From Rhodococcus phenolicus (GTDB lineage: Bacteria; Actinomycetota; Actinomycetes; Mycobacteriales; Mycobacteriaceae), in contig NZ_LRRH01000002.1 in NCBI RefSeq assembly GCF_001646785.1, forward strand, positions 1 to 64,000: a DNA stretch of 64,000 nucleotides. The letters are read 5' to 3'. Each line of letters opens with the position of its first letter. Within the stretch, counting starts at the first letter, position 1. Made by a program: the position numbers and the translations under genes. Below the pieces are notes generated by a model. The model was not told where the DNA came from and ran no database searches. It saw only the letters and a program-made list of their open reading frames with translations. Shown here one piece after another: positions 35,101 through 50,100 of this stretch.

Positions 35101-38100
35101 TCGGTGCCGACAGCATCATCGCGATGCAGTTCGCGGCCCGCGCGAAGGAGGCGGGCCTGCACCTGACAGCGAGGCAGATCTTCGAGCACAAGACGATCGC
35201 GACGCTCGCCCGGATCGCCACCGCGGTGCCCCGGGAGACCGTCCTCGCCGAACTCGACGGTGGCGGCGTCGGCACGGTTCCGCTTCCCCCGATCGCACAC
35301 GAGATGATGCGCCGCGGAGACTATTCCGGGTTCGCGCAGGCCGTGCTGGTGACCACCCCGGCCGGACTGACCGTCGAACACCTCGCTGCCGCGCTCGACG
35401 CGGTGGTCGCCCGCCACGACGTCCTGCGCTCGACGTTCGACGGCGTGACCTGGGAGGTCTTCGCCGAGGCTCCCCGCGGTACCGTGGAGATCGCCCGAAA
35501 GGCCGTTCCCCGCAGCGACATCGACGATCCCGACGTGATCCGGGCGGCAGCCGAGGTCGCCTGCGGCGAGGCCGCGCAGCGGCTGGACCCGTCAACCGGT
35601 GTCATGGTGCAGTGCGTCTGGTTCGATCCCGGCGCCGGCCACGGACGACTGCTGATCCTCGCGCACCACCTGGTCGTCGACGGCGTGTCCTGGCGCGTGC
35701 TGCTGCCCGATCTGGCCCAGGCGTGGATGCAGGTCGCGACCGCGGGCAGCGGCGTCGCCGAAACCGGCCTCGCCGACGTCGGTACGTCCTACCGCCGCTG
35801 GGCACATGCCCTGCACGACGCGGCGCGCGACCGCACCTACGCCGGCGAGACGGACTTCTGGCGGCGCGTCCTCGCGGACGGGCAGTCGCTGCCGGGGGTG
35901 GTGCCGCTCGATCCCGCGATCGACACCCTCGCCACCGTCGAGCGCGTCCGAGTCGATCTCGGTCCGGCCACCACGGAAGCGATCCTCACGCGCCTGCCCG
36001 CCCTGTTCCGCGCGGGCACCGCCGACGGCCTGATCACCGCCCTCGCGCTGGCGGTCGCCCCCTACGGCCGCTCGGTCCCGATCATGCTCGAGGGACACGG
36101 ACGCGACCTCGCCGGCGCCGACGTCGCACGCACCGTCGGATGGTTCACCGGCATCCACCCGGTACGCCCGGCACTGCCGGCCGACATCGACGTCGACGAC
36201 GCACTGGCCGGCGGTGCGAGCGCGGGTGCCGCCGTCAAAGCGGTCAAGGAGCACCTCGCCGAAGTTCCGAATCACGGTGTCGGCTACGGGATTCTGAGGT
36301 ACCTGGACGCCGAGGCCGGCCCGGTCCTGGCGGCGCCCGCCGCCCCGCAGATCTCGTTCAACTACCTCGGCCGGCTGACCTCCGGCCACGTCGCCGCGGA
36401 GGTCCGCGAGATCGGCTGGGTGCCCGATGCCGTCGACCTCGACGCCGGGCGCGGGTCGGCGCTCGCCGTCGCCGCGGCCGTCGACATCAACGCGATGGTG
36501 GTCGACGGACCGGACGGCCCTCACCTGACCGCGACGTTCGCGTACCCGCCCCGGGCCGTGCCGGCCGGGCTCGTCACCGATCTGGCCGAGCGGTGGACCC
36601 GTGCGCTCGACGCACTGGCCGTGCACGTCGGACGACCCGACGCCGGTGGCCTCACACCGTCCGACGTACCGCTCGTCCGCGTCGACCAGCGGCAGATCGA
36701 ACGATGGGAAGCCGAATACCCCGATGCGCGCGACATCTGGCCCCTGCCGCCGCTGCAGACCGGATTACTGTTCCACTCGCGGCTGGCCGCCGGCTCGCTC
36801 GACGTCTATGTCGCGCAACTGACCCTGAACCTCTCCGGTGCCGTCGACTCGGCGCGGTTGCGTGCCGCGGTCCACGCAGTGGTGGCCCGCCATCCGGGGC
36901 TGCGTACCGCCTTCGTCCACGACGACGCCGGAACACCGGTACAGCTCGTGCTCGACCACGCGGACCTGCCGTGGCGCGAGGTGGACGTGGACGCGGCCGG
37001 GCTCACTGCGCTGCTGGATGCCGAACGCGTCCTTCCGTTCGACCCGGCGCGTCCGCCGCTGCTGCGCGCCGTCCTGGCCCGGACCGCGCCCGATCGTGCG
37101 GTGCTCGTGCTGACCAACCACCACCTCGTCCTCGACGGCTGGTCGATGCCGCTTCTCGTTCGGGAAGTGCTGACGCACTATGTTTCTCGCGACGCCCTGC
37201 CCGAACCCGCGCGGTACCGGGACTACCTGCGGTGGTGGCGCGAGCAGGACCGGGACCGCTCGCTCGCGGCGTGGGACGAGGTGCTGGCCGGGATCACCGA
37301 ACCCACCCTGATCGCGCCGCACGCCGCCGCCGTCCTGTCCGAGAACCCGGATCCGGTGGAGGTCGCGCTGCCGGCCACGCTGCTCGACGCGCTCGCCGAG
37401 CGCCGTGACGCCGACGTCACCGTCAACACCCTCGTCCAGACGGCGTGGGCACTGCTGCTGTCGCGGCTGCTCGCCCGCCGCGACGTGGTGTTCGGCGCGA
37501 CCGTGTCGGGTCGCCCCGCCGATCTGCCCGGCGTCGAGAACATGCTGGGCCTGTTCATCAACACACTGCCGGTACGGGTGCGGTGGGAGCCCACCGACAC
37601 GGTCGCGGAGTTGCTGCGGCGCGTCCAAGACCAGCAGGTGCGGTTGCTCGACCACCACCACGTCGCGCTCGGCGAGATCCAGGACCGGACCGGTGCCGGC
37701 ACCTTGTTCGACACACTGACCGTGTTCGAGTCGTACCCGGTCGACCGCGCCGGATTCGACGAGACGACCGACCTCGCCGGCATGCGGGTGACCGGAATCG
37801 ACGCCCGCGACGCGACGCACTACCCGCTCACCGTGATGGCCCTCCTCGAACCGCGGCTGCGGCTGAGTGTGCGCTACCGCACCGACCTGTTCGCCCGGTC
37901 CGCGGTCGAGCGGATCGCGGCACGCCTGGTCGGGCTGCTCGAGACGTTCGTGACCCATCCGGACATGCACCTGCGCGACATCGACGTGTTCGTCGACGGG
38001 GAACGCGACCGGATCGCGGCGTTCGAGCGCGGCGCGGCCGTGCCGCTGCCGGAGGTCACGCTCGCCGGCCTCCTCGCGGAGCAGAACGTGAAGACCGCAG

Positions 38101-41100
38101 ACGCCACGGCGGTCGTCGTCGACGGTGGCGAAACCCTGACCTACGGACGGTTCGCGGAGCAGGTGAACCGGGTGGCGCGGTCGCTGATCGCCGACGGGAT
38201 CGGCCCCGGCGACCTGGTGGCCGTCGCGATGCCGCGGTCGCTGCCGCAACTCGTCGCGATCCACGCCGTCGTCACCGCGGGTGCCGCGTACGTGCCGATC
38301 GATCCCGATCAGCCGGACGGTCGCACCGCGCACATCCTCGACACGGCCCGCCCCGTGCGGGTGCTCGACGCGCTGCCCCCAGCCGACGAATATTCCGGCG
38401 CCGAGGTTCGCGACACGGATCGTCGTGCTCCGTTGCGACCCGACGACCTGGCGTACGTGCTGTTCACGTCCGGTTCCACGGGCCGACCGAAGGGTGTGGC
38501 GATCTCGCACCGCGGAATCGTCAACCGGCTGCTGTGGATGCAGGGACACCATCCGCTGGACGGGGACGACGTGGTCCTGCAGAAGACCCCCGCGACCTTC
38601 GACGTGTCGGTGTGGGAACTGTTCTGGCCGTTGCTCACCGGCGCCACCCTCGTGCTCGCCACCCCCGACGGGCACCGCGATCCGCGGTACCTGTCCCGGG
38701 TGATCGCCGAACACCGGGTCAGCACAGTACATTTCGTTCCGTCGATGCTGGACGTGTTCCTCATCGACGGGGATCCGGCGCGGTGCGCGAGCGTGCGACA
38801 GGTCTTCACCAGCGGTGAGGCGCTCACGACGGCGACAGTGGCCCGCTTCGCCGCGGTCCTGGACGCCCCGCTGTACAACCTGTACGGCCCCACCGAGGCC
38901 TCCGTCGACGTCACCGCCCACCGGACGGTCCCCGGCGAAACCCCGGTTCCGATCGGCACGCCCGTGTGGAACACGACGGTTCGTGTGCTCGACGAGCGCC
39001 TGCGTCCCGTCCCCGTGGGCATCGAAGGAGAGTTGTATCTCGGGGGAGTGCAACTCGCGCGCGGCTACCAGCGGGCGCCCGCGCAGACCGCCGGTCGATT
39101 CGTGGCCGATCCGCACGGGACCGGCCGGCTCTACCGCACAGGTGATCTGGTGCGGTGGCGCGACGACGGTGCACTCGAGTACGTCGGCCGCACCGACTTC
39201 CAGGTCAAGCTGCGTGGCCAGCGGATCGAGCTCGGTGAGATCGAAGCGGTGTTCCTCGAACACCCGTCGGTGACCCAGGCGGTCGTCGTGCTGCACCACG
39301 ATCCCGCGACCGGGGAGCACCTCGTCGCGTACCTCGTCGGTGACGCGGACGCCGCCCTGACGTATGCCGGATCCCGCCTGCCCCGGCACATGGTGCCCAC
39401 CGTCGCCGTCGGGCTCGCCGCGCTTCCGGTCACCCCGAACGGGAAGATCGACCGGAAGTCGCTGCCGGCACCGGAATTCGCGTCGGCCGAGCACGTCGAA
39501 CCGGCTACCGGCACCGAGCAGGTCGTGGCCGGAACCATCGCGGGACTACTGGACCGCGACCGCGTCGGAGCGACCGCGAACTTCTTCGATCTCGGCGGCA
39601 ATTCGCTCACCGCCACCCGGCTGCTCGCCCGGCTCGACGAGGCCTTCGGCACCCGGCTCCAGGTCCGTGACCTGTTCGACAACCCGACCGTGGCGGGGCT
39701 GGCGCGCGTCGTCGACCTGCAGCGCGGCGGGGCCCGGCGCCCGTCGTTGTCGGCCCGCCCGAGACCGCCGCGCGTACCGCTGTCGCCGGCACAGGCACGG
39801 ATGTGGTTCGTCAACCGCTTCGATCCCGCGTCCGGCGCCTACAACGTCGCGGTCGCGCTGCGGCTGACCGGCACGCTGGACACGGACGCGCTCGAGGCGG
39901 CGGTCGCCGACATCGTCGAGCGGCACGAGACGCTGCGCACCCGGTACCCGGATTCCGGGAACGGTCCCTACCAGGACGTTCTGCCCGTCGCGGAGGCCGG
40001 GCACATCCTCGCCGTCGGCTCGCTCGACGGCCCCCTGGAACAACGTCTGCGTGAGGTGATCGGCCGCGGGTTCGATGTCACCTCCGAACCCCCCGTCGCG
40101 CTGACGGTGCTGCGCGAAGGCGCCGACGCACACGTGCTGGTGCTGGTCGTGCACCACATCGCGATCGACGGGTGGTCGATGCAGGCGCTGGCCCGCGACC
40201 TCGTCACCGCCTACGCCGCCCGTGCGGAACGCACCGCCCCGTCCTGGGTACCACTGCCCGTACAGTATGCCGATTACGCTCTGTGGCAACAGGATCTGCT
40301 CGGCGACGCCACCGATCCGGATTCGGTGGCAGGCCGCCAGCTCACCTACTGGCGCGACGGTCTGGCGGACGCACCCGAGGTGTCGGACCTGCCCACCGAT
40401 CGACGACGGCCCGCCGTGCCGACATTCCGCGGCGGGACGGTCTCGGCGACCGTCGACGCGGAGCTGTATGCGCGACTCACCGAACTGGCCCGCACCCGGG
40501 ACGCGTCGCTGTTCATGGTGCTGCACGCCGCACTGGCGGTTCTGCTCGCCCGTATGGGCGGCGACGGCGACGTCACGATCGGCACGCCGGTCGCCGGTCG
40601 CGGTGAGGCGAACCTCGACGATGTCGTCGGTATGTTCGTCAATACGTTGCCCCTGCGCACGCGTGTGGCCGCGGAGGACTCGTTCGCCGCGGTGCTGGGA
40701 CAGGTCCGCGGTATCGATCTCGCCGCGTACGAGCACGCCGACCTGCCGTTCGAGCGGCTCGCCGAGGCACTCGCACCGTCGCGGGCCACCTCGCACCATC
40801 CGCTGTTCCAGACGGTGCTCGCGCTCGAGGTCCCGCGTCCGTCATCCGTGTCCCTGCCCGGGCTCGGAATCGAGCTGCTGCCGGTCGATTCCGGGATCGC
40901 AAAGTTCGATCTCGAATTCGCGGTGACCGAGCACGATCACCACGCCACCGTGGCGCTGACGTACGCGCGGGACCTGTTCGACGACGCCACCGCCGAGGTG
41001 CTGCTCGACCGGTACCTGCGGGTGCTGGACGGAGCGACGACCGATCCGTCTGCCGCCGTGGGTGATCTGGACCTGCTGTCGGCCGCCGAACACGCGATGC

Positions 41101-44100
41101 TGCTCCGCACCCCCGAGCCGGCGCCGTACCGCACACTGCCGGAACTGCTCGCCGATGCCGCCCGCGACCCCCACGCGGTCGCACTGATCTCGGACGACGA
41201 GTCCGTCACCTACGGCGAGCTGGATCGTCGCTCGAACATGCTCGCCCACACCCTGATCGACGCGGGCGCGGCGCCCGGCTCGGTGGTGGCGGCGGCGGTC
41301 GCGCGATCGGTGGACTCGGTCGTCGCGCTGTGGGCGATCGCGAAGACCGGAGCGGCGTTCCTGCCCGTCGACCCGGACTACCCGCGTGCCCGGATCGAGC
41401 ACATGCTCGGCGATTCGGGGGTCCGGATCGGCGTTGCGTCGGCGGGCCACACGCTGCCGGACACGGTCACCTGGGTGTCACCGCACGGTGCCGGTGATCC
41501 GGCGCCGCTCACCCGGGCGGTGCCGCACCTCGACGACGCCGCGTACCTGATCTACACCTCCGGCTCGACGGGGCTGCCCAAGGGGGTCGTCGTCACCCAT
41601 CGGGGCCTCGGCGCGTTCGTCGCCGAACAGCAACTGCGTTACCGGGTGCGGCCGGGGGATCGCATCGCGGCGTTCGCCTCACCGAGCTTCGACGCGTCGC
41701 TGCTCGAGATGTTCATGGCGTTCGGCGGGGGAGCGACGCTCGTGCTCATCCCCACCGACGTGTACGGCGGCACCGAACTCGCCGCCCACCTCGCGCCGGT
41801 CACCCACCTGTTCCTCACGCCCGCGGCGCTCGCCACCGTGGACCCGGCACGACTCGACCGCACCCGCGTCGTGATCGTCGGCGGCGAGGCGTGCGAGCCG
41901 GCGCTCGTGCAGCGCTGGGCGCCGGGCCGCGAGATGTTCAATGCGTACGGTCCGACCGAATCCACCATCATGGCGACCCATTTCGGTCCGATGGTGGCCG
42001 GAAACCGGGTCCGGATCGGCAGTCCGGTGCTGGGCACCGGCGCGGTGGTGCTCGATGCCCGGTTGCGTCCGGTACCGACCGGTGTGCCGGGAGAACTGTA
42101 CGTCCACGGCGCGGGACTCGCACGCGGTTACCACGACCGCCCCGCCCTCACGGCGGCACGATTCGTCGCCAATCCGTTCGCGCCCGGCCGCCTGTACCGC
42201 ACCGGCGACCTCGTGCGCTGGACCGGCGATCATCAGCTGGACTATCTGGGCCGCACCGACTTCCAGGTCAAGGTGCGCGGCCATCGCATCGAACTGCCGG
42301 AGATCGACGCGGTCCTCACCGGCCACCGGGATGTCGCCGCGGCGGTCACCGTGCCGCACCCGGCGACCGGGACAGTGGTGTCCTACGTCGTCCCGGCAGC
42401 GGACACCGCGCTCGGATCCGCCGAGCTGACGGAACACCTCGCACAGTCGCTGCCCGCCTACATGGTGCCGTCCGCGATCACGATCGTCCCGGAGTTCCCG
42501 CTGACCGGCGCCGGCAAGATCGACACCCGGGCGCTGCCCGAACCAGTCTTCGCGGCAGTCGAATTCGTTGCTCCCCGCGACGGCGCCGAACAGCGGGTGG
42601 CGGACGCCTTCGGAGAAGTCCTGGGTCTCGGGCGCGTCGGCGCGCACGACGATTTCTTCGCGCTCGGCGGCAACTCGCTGTCGGCGACCAGGGTCATCGC
42701 ACGGCTCGATCCGGCACTCGGGGTCCGGACGGTTTTCGAGAACCCCACGGTCGCGGCGCTCGCGGCAGCGGTCGGTACGGCGGCGCCGCACCGGCCGTCC
42801 CTGACCGCCGGGTCGCGGCCGGCCCGCATCCCGCTCTCGCCCGCGCAGCAGCGGATGTGGCTGATCAACCGGTTCGATCCCGGGTCCCCGGTCTACAACA
42901 TCCCCGTCGCGGTGCGGCTGGCGGGCCGGCTCGACACCGGCGCCCTCGCCGCTGCCGTCTCCGACGTCGTGGCACGGCACGAGAGTCTGCGCACGGTCTT
43001 CCCCGAGTCCGATGCCGGTCCGCACCAGGTCGTGCTGGACGACGCCCCGCTCGACCTCACCCCCCGCTCCGTCGAGTACGGGTCGGTGCGCGAGGAGATG
43101 CTTGCGGTGTTCGCGCGGGGATTCGACGTCACCTCCGAGGCGCCGATCCGCGGTGCGCTGCTCCGCGTCGACGACGACGAACACCTCCTCGTCGTGGTCG
43201 TGCACCACATCGCCGCCGACGGCGCCTCGACGGTGCCGCTGGCCCGTGACATCCTCGTCGCCTACACCGCGCGCCTGGCCGGCGCCGCCCCCGAGTGGGA
43301 GCCGCTCGCCGTGCAGTACGCGGACTTCGCGATGTGGCAACGTGCCGTCCTGGGAGATCCGGACGACCCGCAGTCGCTCGCGGCGCAGCAACTCGCGTTC
43401 TGGACGCGGACGCTCGCCGACGCACCCGCCGTCCTCGACCTGCCGACGGACCGACCGCGGCCGGCGGTCGCCTCGCAACGCGGCGCCCGCACGGACTTCC
43501 GCATCGATCCCGGTACGGTGCACGCCCTCGACGACCTCGCCCGCCGCCACGGCGCCACCCGGTTCATGGTGCTGCACGCCGCGCTCGCGGTACTGCTCGC
43601 CCGGCTGGGACCCACCGGCGACGTCAGCGTCGGAACACCCGTCGCCGGTCGCGGCGCCGCGGAACTCGACGACCTCGTCGGAATGTTCGTCGGCACCCTC
43701 GTGCTGCGCACCGACATCGACTCCGCCGCCGCGTTCGGGGAGGTGCTCGACCGGGTCCGCGACACCGACCTCGCCGCGTTCGGGCACGCCGACGTGCCGT
43801 TCGAGGACGTCGTCGACGCCGTCGACCCCGTTCGCTCCCGAGCCCACTCGCCGCTGTTCCAGGTGACGTTGTCGCTGCAGAACCAGGGCACCGGAGTCCT
43901 CGACCTGCCCGGCCTCTCGGTCGAACCAGTCGATCCCGGCATCGACGTCGCCAAGGTCGATCTCGAATTCACCGTGCGCGACGACCACGACGGCGGGCTC
44001 GCCGCGTCGCTGACCTACGCGACGGACCTGTACGACGCCGCGACGGCGGTGGTCCTGACCGAACGGTGGGCGCGACTGCTGCGGACCGTCGCTGCCGATC

Positions 44101-47100
44101 CGGACGTCGCGGTGGGTGACCTGCCAGTCCTCGACGAGTCCGACGCCGCCCGGGCACGCGCGCACGCCGTTCCCGCCGAGCTGCCGGCACTGCTGCTCCC
44201 CGACATCCTGGCCGCAGGCGTCGCGGCGAATCCGGACGGGACAGCCGCGACCGACGGAAATCGCAGCCTCACCTACACCGAACTCGATCTCGCGTCGAAC
44301 CGGCTCGCCCACAAGCTGATCGCGCACGGCGCGGCCCCGGAAACCACGGTGGCCCTGTCGTTCCCGCGGTCGATCGAAGCGATCGTCGCCGTCTGGGCGG
44401 TCGCCAAGACCGGTGCGGTGTTCGTGCCCGTCGACCCCGCGCTGCCCGCGACCCGCATCACCTACCTGCTCGCCGATTCGGGGGCACGCCTCGGGATCGG
44501 CGACGGTCCGGCCGAGATACCGTGGCTCACCGTCGACGCCGACGAGCACCCCGATACCCCGCTCGCCCCGGCGATCACGGCACGGTCGGCGGCGTACATG
44601 ATCTACACGTCCGGTTCCACCGGCACCCCGAAGGGCGTCGTCGTCACGCATCGCGGCCTCGCCGCGTTCACCGCTGCGCACCGCCCCGAACTGGAGCTGA
44701 CGACGGCATCGCGAATGCTGCGGTTCTCGTCGTCGAGCTTCGACGCGTCGGTGTTCGAGCAGATCGCCGCGTTCTCCGCCGGCGCCACCATGGTGGTCGC
44801 GTCCCCCGAGATCGTCGGCGGCGCCGAACTGGGCGCCCTGATCCGCCGTGAACGCATCACGCACATCCTCACCGCCCCCGCCGCGCTCGGCACCGTCACC
44901 GGTGGTCCCTTCCCGGACCTCGAGGCGGTCGTCGTGGGCGGCGACGTGTGCCCACCCGAACTCGTGGAACGATTCGGAACCCACAGCCGGTTCGTCAACA
45001 GCTACGGCCCGACCGAGACCACCATCATCATCACCGAAACCGCACCGCTGGCCCCGGGCGACGCCATCACCATCGGCGCACCCATCGCCGGGGCCGGTGC
45101 GGTCGTCCTCGACCGGAGACTGCGCCTCGTCGCCGACGGCGTGATCGGTGAACTGTACCTGTCGGGTGCGGGGGTCGCGCGGGGCTATCACCGGCGCCCG
45201 GCGCTCACCGCATCCCGGTTCGTCGCGAATCCGTTCACCGGCGGGATCATGTACCGCACAGGAGACCTCGTGCGCCGCACGGCGTCCGGAGAACTCGACT
45301 TCGTCGGGCGCGGCGACGCCCAGGTCCAGGTGCGAGGACTGCGCATCGAACTCGGGGAGATCGAGTCCGCCCTCACCCGCGGGGGCGACGTCGCGCAGGC
45401 CGTGGTCGTGCTCCACGCCGACGCCCACACCGGCGACCGGCTCATCGGCTACGCCGTCCCGGCGGACGGACACAGCGCCGACCCGCAGCGCCTGCGCGAC
45501 CGACTCGGCGACGAACTGCCCGGCTACATGGTGCCGGCGCAGATCGTTCTGCTCGACGCACTGCCGATCACCGCGAACGGCAAACTCGATCGGCGGGCGC
45601 TGCCGGTGCCCGCCTTCGAATCCCGGCCCTTCCGTGCCCCGCAAGGTCCCGTGGAGCAGACCGTCGCCGACGTGTACGCCGACCTGCTGGGCGCGGACCG
45701 CGTCGGCCTCGACGACGACTTCTTCGCGCTCGGCGGAAACTCGCTCAGCGCCACCCGGCTCGTCGCCCGGCTCGGGGTCGCGCTCGACACGACCGTTCCG
45801 GTCCGCGCGGTGTTCGAGACCCCGTCGGTCGCTGCGCTCGCCGCCGCGATCTCCGGGACCGCAGGCACGGGTGCGCGGCCGGCACTGACCGCAGGCGCCC
45901 GGCCGGAACACGTGCCGCTCTCGCCCGCGCAGCAGCGGATGTGGTTCCTGAACCGTTTCGATCCCGAAACGACGGCGTACAACCTGCCGATGGCGCTCCG
46001 GTTGTCCGGGGAGATCGACCTCGACCTGTTGCGCGCCGCCATCGTCGACGTGATCGACCGGCACGAGGCGTTGCGCACCGTGTACCCGGAGACATCCGAC
46101 GGCCCGGTCCAGGTCGTGCTGCCCACCTCGACCGTCACCACGCAGATCGACGTCGTCGATGCCGACGCCGTCGACCTCCCCGATCTCGTCACCGATTTCA
46201 CGACACGGCCTTTCGACGTCACCGCCTCCGTTCCGCTGAGGATGCGGCTGTTCCGGCTCGCGCCCGACGAGCACGTCTTCGCGATGGTCGTGCACCACGT
46301 GTCGGCCGACGGATTCTCGATCGCGCCCATGACCCGCGACCTGTTGACCGCCTACGTGGCGCATCGCGGGGGAGAGGCGCCGGCGTGGTCACCGCTGACC
46401 GTGCAGTACGCGGATTACGCGCTGTGGCACCGCAATCTGCTCGGCTCCGAAGACGATCCGGCGTCGTCGGTCTCGAAGCAGCTGGCGCACTGGCGGGACG
46501 CTCTCGCCGGGATTCCCGACCAGATGGATCTGCCCACCGACCGGCCACGCCCGGCCGTGCAGTCGTACGCCGGCGGGCGCATCGACTTCGACATCGATGC
46601 GGACCTGCACGCACAACTCGTCGACCTCACCCACCGGCGACGAGCCACCCTGTTCATGACGGTGCACGCGGCACTGGCCGTGTTGCTCGCGCGACTGTCC
46701 GGCAGCGACGACATCACCGTCGGTACACCCGTCGCCGGCCGCGGCGATCAGCAGCTCGACGACCTGATCGGAATGTTCGTCAACACCCTCGTGCTCCGCG
46801 CGCGGGTCGCAGACGACGCGACGTTCGACGAACTCCTGCAGACCGTGCGCGACGCGGATCTGAAAGCCTTCGGAAACGCCGACGTGCCGTTCGAGCGTCT
46901 GGTGGAGGTGCTCGATCCGCCGCGCTCCACCGCCCGGCATCCGCTGTTCCAGGTGGGCTTCTCCTTCCAGAACTTCGCGCAGGGAACACTCGAGCTCCCC
47001 GGCCTCGATGCGTCGCTCGTCGAACTCGCCCACCGCACATCCCAATTCGACCTGCACTGGATCGTCCAGGACCGGTACGACGACGCGGGCAGCCCCGACG

Positions 47101-50100
47101 GCATCACCGGTCACCTCACCTACGCCACTGCGCTGTTCGACGAGTCCACGGCGGTCGAGCTGGTGCACAGGTTCGTGCGGGTCCTGCGTGCCGTGGTCGC
47201 CGCGCCCGGGGCGCCCGTCGGCGACATCGAGATACTCGACGACGCCGAGCGTCACCGGATCGTCACCGAGTGGAACGACACCGGACGTTCCGTGCCCGCA
47301 ACCACTCTCGTGGCGATGTTCGACGCGCAGGTAGCCGCCGCACCGGACGCGGTCGCGGTGCAGTGCGGTGACACGGAACTCACCTACCGCGAGTTCGACT
47401 CCCGGATCAATCGCGTCGCCCGGCGCCTGATCGCTGCCGGAGTCGGACCGGAAACACGTGTCGCACTCGGTATGCGACGGTCCGTCGAGCTGCTCGTGGG
47501 GATGTACGCCGTGGCCAAGGCCGGCGGCGCCTACGTGCCCCTCGACCCGGCCCAGCCCGCAGAGCGGACCGACTACATCCTGAGCGTGGCGAATCCGCTC
47601 TGCGTGCTCACCAGCCGCGGGGACGTGATGGTCACCGGCCGGGCCACGATCGTGATCGACGACGGGGAATCCGACGCACTGGCCACCGGCCCCGTCGGTG
47701 ACGACGAGCGGCTCACCCCGCTGACGCCCGCCCACCTCGCGTACGTGATCTTCACGTCCGGTTCCACCGGGCGGCCCAAGGGTGTCGCCGTCAGCCACGA
47801 AGCTGCCGCCCACCAGATGATCTGGAAGACGGACCGCTTCGGACTCGGCCCCACGGATGCGGCGCTGCTCAAGACCGCCGCGACCTTCGACCTGTCGGTC
47901 TGGGAATTCTGGTCCGTGCTCGTCTCCGGTGGCCGGCTCGTCGTCGCCGACCCCGACGGTCACCGCGACCCGGCATACCTGGTCGACACCATCCGCCGGC
48001 GGGCGGTCACGACGTTGCACGTCGTGCCGTCGATGCTCGACGCGATCACCACCGCGGCGAACGGTCCGTCCGGTCCGGCACTGCGTCGGGTCCTCGCCAT
48101 CGGCGAAGCACTCACACCCGAGGTGGTGCGGCGCTTCCGCACCGCTGATCCGGACGCCGAACTGTTCAATCTCTACGGTCCGACCGAAGCGGCGGTGTCG
48201 GCGACCTGGCACAGGGTGGACGAGGACGATTCGCTCGACGTGCCGATCGGACGTCCCGCCTGGAACACCCGGGCCCTGGTTCTCGACGCGCGCTTGCGTC
48301 CGGTGCCGGTGGGCGTTCCCGGTGAGCTCTATCTCGCGGGTGTACAGCTTGCGCGCGGATATCTCGGACGCCCCGACCTCACCGCCGAACGGTTCGTCGC
48401 CGATCCGTTCGCTCCGGATGGTGGCGCGGGAAGGCTCTATCGCACAGGCGATCTCGTCGTATGGAATGCCGACGGGACCCTTTCCTACCGCGGCCGCACC
48501 GATTTCCAGGTCAAGATCCGCGGCTTCCGTATCGAGCTCGGTGAGATCGAGTCGGCTCTCCGCGGTCTCGACACCGTCGCGAACGCGGTCGTGGTGGCCC
48601 ACCACGACGCGCTGACCGGTGATCGGCTGGTGGCCTACGTCGTTCCCGACGGTGAGGGCTTCGACGCGGCAACGGTACGGGACGCGCTGGCGCAACGGCT
48701 CCCGAGTTACATGGTGCCGGCCACCTACATCCCGCTCGACGTGCTGCCCCTCAACGCGAACGGCAAACTGGACCGACGGGCGCTGCCCGCGCCCGTCGTC
48801 GGGACCACCGAGTTCAGGGCGCCGGCGACACCCGTGGAGGAGATCGTCGCCGCCGTCTACTCGGATCTGCTCGGCGTCGAGAGGGTCGGAGCGGACGACG
48901 ACTTCTTCGCACTCGGCGGCAACTCGCTCGTCGCCACCCAGGTGGTTGCCCGGCTCTCGGCCGCTCTCGACGCGAGTGTTCCGTTGAGGCTCGTCTTCGA
49001 GGCTCCGACCGTCGCGGCACTCGCGGTGCGCGCGGAGCAGCACTCCGGGACCGGGGGCCGTCCGGCGCTGGTGTCCGGTCCACGGCCCGAACGGATCCCG
49101 CTGTCGCCCGCGCAGCAGCGGATGTGGTTCCTGAACCGTTTCGATCCGGAATCGGCCACCTACAACATCCCGGCCGCGGTCCGGCTGACCGGCGATCCGA
49201 ACGTCGGTGCACTATGCGCGGCGGTGGGTGACCTGCTGGCGCGGCACGAAATCCTCCGGACCGTGTATCCGGAGGTGGACGGTTCCGGAGTGCAGCTCGT
49301 GCTGCCCGCATCGGAGGTGCCGCTCGACCTGTCACCCGTCGACATCGACCCGGACGAGATCGTCACCGCCGTCACCGGTGTGATCCGGGCGGGGTTCGAC
49401 GTCACCGCGCACGTGCCGTTGCGTGCCGGGCTGTTCCGGATCACCGACCGGGAGTTCGTCCTCGTCGTGGTGGTGCACCACATCGCAGCGGACGGATTCT
49501 CGACGGGACCGCTGCTGCGCGACCTGATGATCGCGTACACGGCACGCTCGATGGGCGAGGCCCCCGCACAGGCTCCGCTGTCCGTCCAGTACGCCGACTA
49601 CAGCCTGTGGCAGCGCCGGGTTCTCGGGTCCGAGGACGATCCGGGGAGTCCGGCCGCACGTCAGATCTCGTACTGGCGCGACACCCTCGCAGGGGCACCC
49701 GACGCGTTGGAGTTGCCGACGGACCGGCCGCGTCCTGCGGTCGCATCCCGCCGTGGCGCCGAGCACCGGATGACGATCGACGCGCGGACCCATCGAGGGC
49801 TGCTGGATCTGGCACGCGCCCGGCAGGCGACGCTGTTCATGGTGTTGCACACGGTGCTCGTCGTCGAACTCTCCCGGTTGAGTGGCAGTGACGACATCTC
49901 CGTGGGCACACCCGTCGCGGGTCGTGGCGAGCAGGAACTCGACGGAATGATCGGGATGTTCGTCAACACGCTCGTCCTCCGGACCGAAGTGGTTCCGGCG
50001 GAGCCGTTCACGGAGTTGCTCGCTCGTGCACGCGAGGTCGCGCTGGGGGCATTCGCGCATGCGGACGTGCCGTTCGAGCGGTTGGTCGACGTCCTCGCCC

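Noticed and set aside
41679-46364. Minus-strand open frame of 1,561 codons antisense to NRPS2
   Set aside because: Same reason: compositional shadow of a GC-rich repetitive gene, no domain seen.
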